Part shown: piece after piece, positions 7,282 to 11,195 of the stretch
How positions within the stretch are numbered: position 1 is the first letter of the stretch
How the letters are laid out: the number at the start of each line of letters is the position of its first letter
Assembly (NCBI GenBank): GCA_023255355.1
Contig: JALRIU010000123.1
Coordinates: 1 to 11,195 of the forward strand
Source of the DNA: Pseudomonadales bacterium
Lineage (GTDB): Bacteria; Pseudomonadota; Gammaproteobacteria; Pseudomonadales; JAHEIH01
Direction of reading: 5' to 3'
Length of the DNA: 11,195 nt
The notes under the pieces: model-generated
The model's database searches: none
The model's input: only the letters and a program-made list of their open reading frames with translations
Told to the model about the DNA's origin: nothing
Made by a program: the position numbers and the translations under genes

Positions 7282-7838
7282 GCGATATTTTCCATTTGTT
7301 CAGTGACGCCCATCGTTGCGAGCATACCTTGTAGATGATCCTTAGCGACAGGTAACACATCATCTATCTCTTTTTCATTTAATGGGTAAGGTAGGATATG
7401 AATGCGAAGACCCGAGCGCCCGCCATGGGCTGAAAGTTGTTTGCCAAGTTGTTCAAATACTTCAGTACATACAGCGGTAGTTGGCAATCCAGCATTGGCG
7501 CAGGCAAGTGCGTCTCTAATGGTCCAGCCTGTGCAAGATCCACAGTTTCCAAGTCCGACGATGGCGATATCAATTGATTGAATAAATTCATCTAATTGTT
7601 TGGCAATTCTCTCGCCTTCTTCGCCGGTGCGGCCTTGGTTAGACCGCCAAAATTTCACTGTTGCTCCCGCTTTTTCAAATTCAGCAGCCCAATACTCTGA
7701 AACCCAATCCCAAGCCCGCCAAATTTCGTCTAATCTGATGCCAATGACCTTGCCATGTAATGATCCAGCATCAGGCCCTGGGCTAGTGATATCATCATTT
7801 CGAATTCCAGTAGGATCTAATATTTTTCCTATAGTCAT
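7278..7838 (-). CDS. UGSC-family protein, cysteine form (CGSC motif)
   Basis: This 186-residue protein fits the UGSC family of proteins and selenoproteins. It has the N-terminal ILDPTG motif (6-11), LHGKVIGIRLDEIW, IAIVGLGNCGSCTGWTIRDA (residues 92-110), AGLPTTAVCTEVFE and ILPYP. The selenocysteine position of UGSC is an ordinary Cys here: C99 is TGT at 7544-7542 and C102 is TGC at 7535-7533. The two form a CxxC-type pair that could cycle between thiol and disulfide. The family has no established reaction that I know of. I chose the ATG at 7838 over a TTG at 7868 because ILDPTG lies near the N terminus in relatives as I recall them. A purine-rich GAGAGAG-like stretch precedes it. The gene is first in the leftward operon, is coupled to the 381-residue protein by an ATGA overlap, and is divergent from an IclR regulator. 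Confidence 0.87.
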   Translation of the reverse strand: MTIGKILDPTGIRNDDITSPGPDAGSLHGKVIGIRLDEIWRAWDWVSEYWAAEFEKAGATVKFWRSNQGRTGEEGERIAKQLDEFIQSIDIAIVGLGNCGSCTGWTIRDALACANAGLPTTAVCTEVFEQLGKQLSAHGGRSGLRIHILPYPLNEKEIDDVLPVAKDHLQGMLATMGVTEQMENIA

Positions 7839-7902
7839 AACATTCTCTCTCTTTAATAACTCCATCAATTTAATTTGAAGGTGGAGTATGTTTGAATGAT
7901 TT

Positions 7903-7922
7903 TAGTCCATATATATGGACTA
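7903..7922. promoter_or_regulatory. Perfect 20-bp palindrome, candidate operator for the IclR/UGSC divergent promoters
   Basis: TAGTCCATATATATGGACTA is identical on both strands. It lies 64 bases upstream of the CGSC-protein start and 78 bases upstream of the IclR-type gene. Its place in a divergent regulator-operon gap makes it the likely binding site of the adjacent IclR protein, possibly controlling both directions. I could not assign confident -35/-10 boxes in this gap. Confidence 0.6.
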
Positions 7923-8000
7923 TTATGTATTAATTCGTGTACTATATTGCATTCAAACTAAAACTCTGTCTAGTCAAAAGGTAACGAGAGTCAAAAAAAT

Positions 8001-8705
8001 ATGCGCCAAATTGAACATTTGTTTATGTTGATGGACCTGTTTGCAGAGCAAAAACAACCACTTTCAGTAAAATTCATTGTCGAACATTTTAATTGGCCTC
8101 GCTCAACAGTATTTAACATGGTCAATACGTTGATTGAGCAGGGGTATTTATTTCAACCTGTTGTTCGTGGTGGATATTTTCCAACCAATAAATGGTTATC
8201 AATGGGGCAGGGCTTTGTAGATGCCCTACCTATGCCTGTCTCGGTGAATGATTTGTTGATTGATTTGCAAGCAATGACAGGGGAAACAATTCTTTTGGTG
8301 GCGCTCAACAATGATCAGGGAGTGATCCTTGATATCGTCGAAAGCAAAGAAGTTATCCGTTACAGCCCTAAGTTAGGAGAAAAAATTCCGCTTGCTACAA
8401 CGGCGGCTGGTAAGATTTTGATGTCTCAAATTTCTGACTTTGAACGGCATCAAATAATTTCAGAAAGCCAGCAGCAAGTCGAATTTAATAGGCAAATAGG
8501 GTTGTTGAAAGAGCAAGGTTGGTTAGCCAGTATCGGCCTTTATACCGCAGATCTAGCCGGGGTAGCGGTACCTTTTCCTCTCAATGGTCGCAGAAATGCA
8601 ATCGCCTTAGGAGGCCCAGCAAGCCGTGTCACTCAACAAATTGAGAAATTTGGCGCTTTGATGGCAAGCGAGGTGGATCGGTTTTTGCGAAATGCTGGTG
8701 CTTAA
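8001..8705 (+). CDS. IclR-family transcriptional regulator
   Basis: This 234-residue DNA-binding regulator has an N-terminal winged helix-turn-helix (about residues 4-60). The recognition part is LSVKFIVEHFNWPRSTVFNMV, followed by the wing GYLFQPVVRGGYF. The C-terminal ligand-binding domain has the IclR landmark GEKIPLATTAAGKIL (126-140) and LAGVAVPFPLNGR toward the end. It is a little shorter than the usual 250 or so residues because it has almost no N-terminal tail. IclR proteins often bind pathway intermediates and control an adjacent, divergent catabolic operon. That fits the position opposite the CGSC/ThDP operon and next to a 20-bp palindrome. The ribosome site is poor (AGGTAAC about 20 bases upstream, GAGAG nearer). 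No alternative in-frame start lies just upstream. Confidence 0.92.
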   Translation: MRQIEHLFMLMDLFAEQKQPLSVKFIVEHFNWPRSTVFNMVNTLIEQGYLFQPVVRGGYFPTNKWLSMGQGFVDALPMPVSVNDLLIDLQAMTGETILLVALNNDQGVILDIVESKEVIRYSPKLGEKIPLATTAAGKILMSQISDFERHQIISESQQQVEFNRQIGLLKEQGWLASIGLYTADLAGVAVPFPLNGRRNAIALGGPASRVTQQIEKFGALMASEVDRFLRNAGA

Positions 8706-8722
8706 ACTATCGCTTTGATAGT
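8706..8722. terminator. Short hairpin between convergent regulator genes
   Basis: ACTATC, a 5-base loop (GCTTT) and GATAGT form a 6-bp stem right after the IclR stop and inside the last codons of the TetR gene. On the minus strand it is followed by TTT. It may serve as a weak terminator, but evidence is thin. Confidence 0.25.
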
Positions 8723-9291
8723 GAATATTGAGATTTAAGCATTCTGCTCCATTCTTTGGTGTATCGTTCAGCTATCTCAGTAACTGAGGCTTCTTTGTAT
8801 TGTTCGCGCAGAAGCAATACCGTCATGATCGAGCTTAGTTGGATATAGGTAGACACTTCAATATCTGCCTCGGAAGAGAAAACACCAAGAGTTTGAAGTT
8901 CTTTTAGAATGTCATAAACCGTGGTAAATAAAGGATCATCTCTGTTTAATCGAAAGCCATTTATAGAATCAACCATCAGTATTTTTGCAGCTTCAGGATT
9001 CTCCAAAATGACCTTGGCTAAATTAAAAACCCTTTCATAAAGCGTATCGTTGGCATCAAATGAGGTCATTTCTGACATCAAACGTTCTGACACGGTACTG
9101 TTGGCTACTTTCAATAGATGATCTCTGTCATCAAAGTGCATGTAAGCAACGCTTCTGCTAACACCTGCGCGTTTTGCTGCTTCTTTCATGGAGAGTGCTT
9201 CAACACCTTTTTCTGCAACCAATTCGAGCGTTGCGTTAAGTATTTTGGCCCGAGTGAGTTGCGGGTTCCGGATACGTTTTTGAGGCTTCAT
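8707..9291 (-). CDS. TetR-family transcriptional regulator
   Basis: This 194-residue protein has a typical TetR N terminus: TRAKILNATLELVAEKGVEA followed by the helix-turn-helix SMKEAAKRAGVSRSVAYMHF (residues 34-53) and DDRDHLL. The C-terminal two-thirds are helical, with no conserved motif that reveals the ligand, as is normal for the family. The gene converges on the IclR gene with one base between stop codons and is divergent from the DHRS1-like SDR at 9423, which is its most likely direct target. The short, odd-centred palindromes before the thiolase and the first SDR would also suit a TetR dimer, but nothing in the sequence ties them to this protein. The ribosome site at the ATG is weak. 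Confidence 0.93.
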   Translation of the reverse strand: MKPQKRIRNPQLTRAKILNATLELVAEKGVEALSMKEAAKRAGVSRSVAYMHFDDRDHLLKVANSTVSERLMSEMTSFDANDTLYERVFNLAKVILENPEAAKILMVDSINGFRLNRDDPLFTTVYDILKELQTLGVFSSEADIEVSTYIQLSSIMTVLLLREQYKEASVTEIAERYTKEWSRMLKSQYSLSKR

Positions 9292-9328
9292 TTGACATTC
9301 GTTTCAAAAAAAATAGTAGTCTAACAGT

Positions 9329-9347
9329 TTTATGCCTACTGTACATC
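9329..9347. promoter_or_regulatory. Possible TetR operator (imperfect inverted repeat)
   Basis: ACAGT, nine bases, ACTGT form a short inverted repeat in the 131-base gap between the divergent TetR and DHRS1-like SDR genes. Position is the main argument; the arms are only five bases. Confidence 0.2.
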
Positions 9348-9366
9348 GTGACTAGTAATCGTTCTG

Positions 9367-9395
9367 TTGACACAGGAGGAAATTATATTTAATGT
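9367..9395 (+). promoter_or_regulatory. Possible promoter of the DHRS1-like SDR gene
   Basis: A perfect TTGACA (9367-9372) is followed, after 17 bases, by TAATGT (9390-9395), a poor -10 match. The SDR start codon is 27 bases further on, preceded by the strong ribosome site AGGGGAAG (9413-9420). Confidence 0.3.
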
Positions 9396-9422
9396 ACACG
9401 CATGTCCACTTAAGGGGAAGTC

Positions 9423-10292
9423 ATGAAACAATCAGTTGTTGTTGCTATAGTTACAGGAGCCAGTCGAGGAGCAGGGCGGGGCATTGCCATTGCCTTGGGG
9501 AGGCATGGTTGCACAGTTTATGTTACGGGCCGTTCATTGCGTGAAGCAGACTCGCCACTACCAGGCACCATTTTTGAAACTGCAGACTTGGTAACGGCAG
9601 CAGGCGGTAAGGGTATTGCAGTTTGTGTTGATCATAATAATGATGCTGATGTGGCAGCTTTATTTGATCAAGTTAAGCGTGAGCAAGGGCGATTAGATAT
9701 TTTGGTAAGTAATGCCTTCCAGTCTCATGATGATTTAGCTAAGCCCGGTCATTTTTGGGAAAAGCCGCTCAATCAAGTGGACATGTGGGATGTAGGCTTG
9801 AGAGGTGCCTACGTTGCAAGTTATCACGCAGCCAAGATTTTTTCCTCGCAACAGCATGGCTTGCTAGTATTTACATCAGCTCCCGGTGCACAGCATTATG
9901 TCTTTGGACCGGCTTATGGTGTTCATAAGGCAGGACTAGATAAAATGGCTGCTGATATGGCAGTAGATTTTAAAGACTTCAATGTTGCTTCAATATCGAT
10001 ATGGATGGGGGCGCTCTTAACAGATCGGTTATTAAAGATGATCGAGGCAGAGCCAGAGCGTTATGCATATTTAAATCCCGCAAAAATGGAAACCCCCGAA
10101 TTTACCGGACATATCATCTGGGCTTTGTTTAACGATCCTGATGTGATGGCTATCAGTGGCCAGCATTTGATAGGTGCAGAACTAGCTATTAAATATAACA
10201 TTAAGGATAGTGAGGGGCGTCAACCACCCTCCTATCGGGATACCTATGGTGTGGCACCAGTCCAGCAGCACCCCTTTGTTATAAAGGGGTGA
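9423..10292 (+). CDS. DHRS1-like short-chain dehydrogenase/reductase
   Basis: This 289-residue SDR resembles the DHRS1 subgroup along its length. It has TGASRGAGRGIAIALGRHG (residues 11-29), VYVTGR with Arg37 favouring NADP(H), and REQGRLDILVSNAF in place of the common NNAG. The spacer HFWEKP...MWDVGLRGAY is characteristic of DHRS1, as are FTSAPGAQHYVFGPAYGVHKAG and the C-terminal ISGQHLIGAELAIKYNIKDSEG. The catalytic set is Ser152, Tyr165 and Lys169, so it should be active. The substrate is unknown; carbonyl reduction or alcohol oxidation of a hydrophobic compound would fit the subgroup. It is longer than classical SDRs of about 250 residues, as expected for DHRS1 relatives. AGGGGAAG sits three bases before the ATG. 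An upstream in-frame ATG at 9402 is followed at once by a stop. It is divergent from TetR and probably controlled by it. Confidence 0.93.
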   Translation: MKQSVVVAIVTGASRGAGRGIAIALGRHGCTVYVTGRSLREADSPLPGTIFETADLVTAAGGKGIAVCVDHNNDADVAALFDQVKREQGRLDILVSNAFQSHDDLAKPGHFWEKPLNQVDMWDVGLRGAYVASYHAAKIFSSQQHGLLVFTSAPGAQHYVFGPAYGVHKAGLDKMAADMAVDFKDFNVASISIWMGALLTDRLLKMIEAEPERYAYLNPAKMETPEFTGHIIWALFNDPDVMAISGQHLIGAELAIKYNIKDSEGRQPPSYRDTYGVAPVQQHPFVIKG

Positions 10293-10302
10293 AAACTGGT
10301 GC
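10254..10302. terminator. Nested hairpin between convergent genes
   Basis: Inner arms CACCCCTTT (10269-10277) and AAAGGGGTG (10283-10291) form a perfect 9-bp stem with loop GTTAT. Outer arms GCACCAGT (10254-10261) and ACTGGTGC (10295-10302) add 8 bp around it. It overlaps the end of the DHRS1-like SDR gene and touches the stop codon of the convergent ligase. No T-run follows on either strand, so termination is inferred from place and stability. Confidence 0.4.
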
Positions 10303-11195
10303 TAGCTATCAAGTCGTTTAGCTACAATAGCTTTTAGATCGGCGGTTTTGATTTTTGCTGAGCCGGTCGTTTTGAATTCTGCTTCGTCAAAGAACATAAC
10401 AATTCTGGGTACTTTGTAACTCGCCAGTTTTTGTTTGGCGAAGGCTTGAATAGTGGTTTGATCGCTAGTTTGTCCTTTATGCAAAACGATACACGATACT
10501 ACGATCTCACCCAAGGTATCGTGGGGTATACCAACGGTTTGAGTTAACTTAACACCTGCTGCATGTTGGATCACGCTATCGATTTCAGCAGGAGACACAT
10601 TAGCGCCGCCTGTCTTGATAATATCGTTCAAGCGGCCCTTCCAATATAAGCGGTTCTGTTGGTCTACGTAGCCGCCATCTCCAGTTCGAAGAAAACCGTT
10701 TTCATCGACAGATTGATCGAGGGGAACACCGATATAACCAAGCATTAATGTTGGCCCTTTGACCGCGATTTCTCCTTCTTGTCCCATTGGCAAAGTCTCT
10801 CCGCTGAGCGGGTCGACGATTTTAAATGTCATGCCGGGTACCGGTTCGCCGCTGCTGTTAGCGATAATCTCGGCGGGTGTTCCAGACTCAAAAATTGAGC
10901 TGATAGTAAACGTTTCCGTATTACCATAGGCATTAATAGGCTCATGCCAATCGACGTTGATGGTGGGGTGTTTAGCAAGTCCAGTAAGGTTACTGAGATA
11001 TTTCATGCTTGATAAATTTACATCCTGCCAATTTGCTGCAGCTTCTAATTGTGGCCATTGATGCGGCCAGGCAATGGCCATAGTTGCTTTTTCTGTAGAC
11101 ATGATGTCGAGTGCTTCTTCGGGCAAGAATGTTTTTTGTAGCACTAAACATCCACCTGCAGTAAGTGTTCCGCCAATTGCCATACCAAAGTTGCC
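10302..11195 (-). CDS. Acyl-CoA synthetase / AMP-dependent ligase, C-terminal part
   Basis: This is the last 297 residues of an ANL-superfamily adenylating enzyme; the gene runs off the right edge. The frame is open upstream of the Met at 11183 as GNFG, so that Met is internal. Motifs in order are AYGNTETF (the YGxTE motif), GEIAVKGPTLMLGY, RTGDGGYVDQQNRLYWKGR with the ribose-binding Asp, RLNDIIKTGGANVSPAEID (hinge and C-domain), and KTTGSAKIKTADL near the end with the likely catalytic Lys. In this last motif the usual Gly before the Lys is Ala. Such enzymes activate a carboxylic acid to acyl-AMP and then acyl-CoA in the cytoplasm. With the oxidoreductases and thiolase nearby it would supply CoA thioesters for degradation. 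The upstream AMP-binding P-loop and substrate pocket lie outside the window, so the acid cannot be guessed. Confidence 0.92.
   Translation of the reverse strand, partial: GNFGMAIGGTLTAGGCLVLQKTFLPEEALDIMSTEKATMAIAWPHQWPQLEAAANWQDVNLSSMKYLSNLTGLAKHPTINVDWHEPINAYGNTETFTISSIFESGTPAEIIANSSGEPVPGMTFKIVDPLSGETLPMGQEGEIAVKGPTLMLGYIGVPLDQSVDENGFLRTGDGGYVDQQNRLYWKGRLNDIIKTGGANVSPAEIDSVIQHAAGVKLTQTVGIPHDTLGEIVVSCIVLHKGQTSDQTTIQAFAKQKLASYKVPRIVMFFDEAEFKTTGSAKIKTADLKAIVAKRLDS

Noticed and set aside
7839..7868. TTG start giving a 10-residue longer UGSC-family protein
   Set aside because: A rare start codon and no good ribosome site. The ATG at 7838 places ILDPTG near the N terminus as expected for the family.
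9292..9320. Perfect TTGACA at 9292-9297 as a second promoter toward the DHRS1-like SDR
   Set aside because: No acceptable -10 box at 16-18 bases; the spot overlaps the TetR start region.
1..11195. tRNA, rRNA, CRISPR array, transposase or attachment-site repeats
   Set aside because: Nothing seen: gaps are short (no gene-free stretch above about 300 bases), and no long direct repeats or transposase motifs were found.

Overview
The window looks like a catabolic (accessory-metabolism) region from a Gram-negative bacterium. Base composition is moderate. One gene is clearly related to the catalytic core of the gammaproteobacterial AceF-type pyruvate dehydrogenase E2, and another is a periplasmic-type quinohemoprotein alcohol dehydrogenase. 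A (marine) gammaproteobacterium is my best guess, as inference only. No rRNA, tRNA, CRISPR or insertion sequence was seen, and coding density is high.

Layout, left to right. (1) 1-1529 (+) is the 3' part of a PQQ/heme c alcohol dehydrogenase. (2) 1619-3627 (+) is a two-gene operon: a thiolase and a stand-alone E2-type acyltransferase that has no lipoyl domain. A hairpin at 3623-3647 closes it. (3) 7838-3657 (-) is a four-gene block read leftward: a UGSC-family protein with CGSC in place of UGSC, a 381-residue partner whose start overlaps it by 4 bases, a thiamine diphosphate enzyme, and an SDR with its own promoter. (4) 8001-8705 (+) is an IclR-family regulator divergent from that block. The space between them holds a perfect 20-bp palindrome. 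(5) 8707-9291 (-) is a TetR-family regulator ending one base from the IclR gene. (6) 9423-10292 (+) is a DHRS1-like SDR, divergent from TetR. (7) 10302-11195 (-) is the C-terminal part of an acyl-CoA synthetase/AMP ligase. A nested hairpin lies between (6) and (7).

How they may work together (inference): the content matches oxidation and CoA-dependent breakdown of an organic substrate. The steps would be alcohol oxidation (PQQ enzyme, SDRs), CoA activation (ligase), thiolytic cleavage (thiolase), acyl transfer (E2-like) and C-C bond chemistry (ThDP enzyme). The pair of CGSC protein plus 381-residue protein is the least understood part and the best candidate for undescribed biochemistry. The thiolase operon and the SDR at 3657-4328 appear co-regulated: both promoters carry the same palindromic core, CAACACTGTTG, overlapping the -35 box at nearly the same distance from the -10 box. 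The substrate cannot be named from sequence alone.
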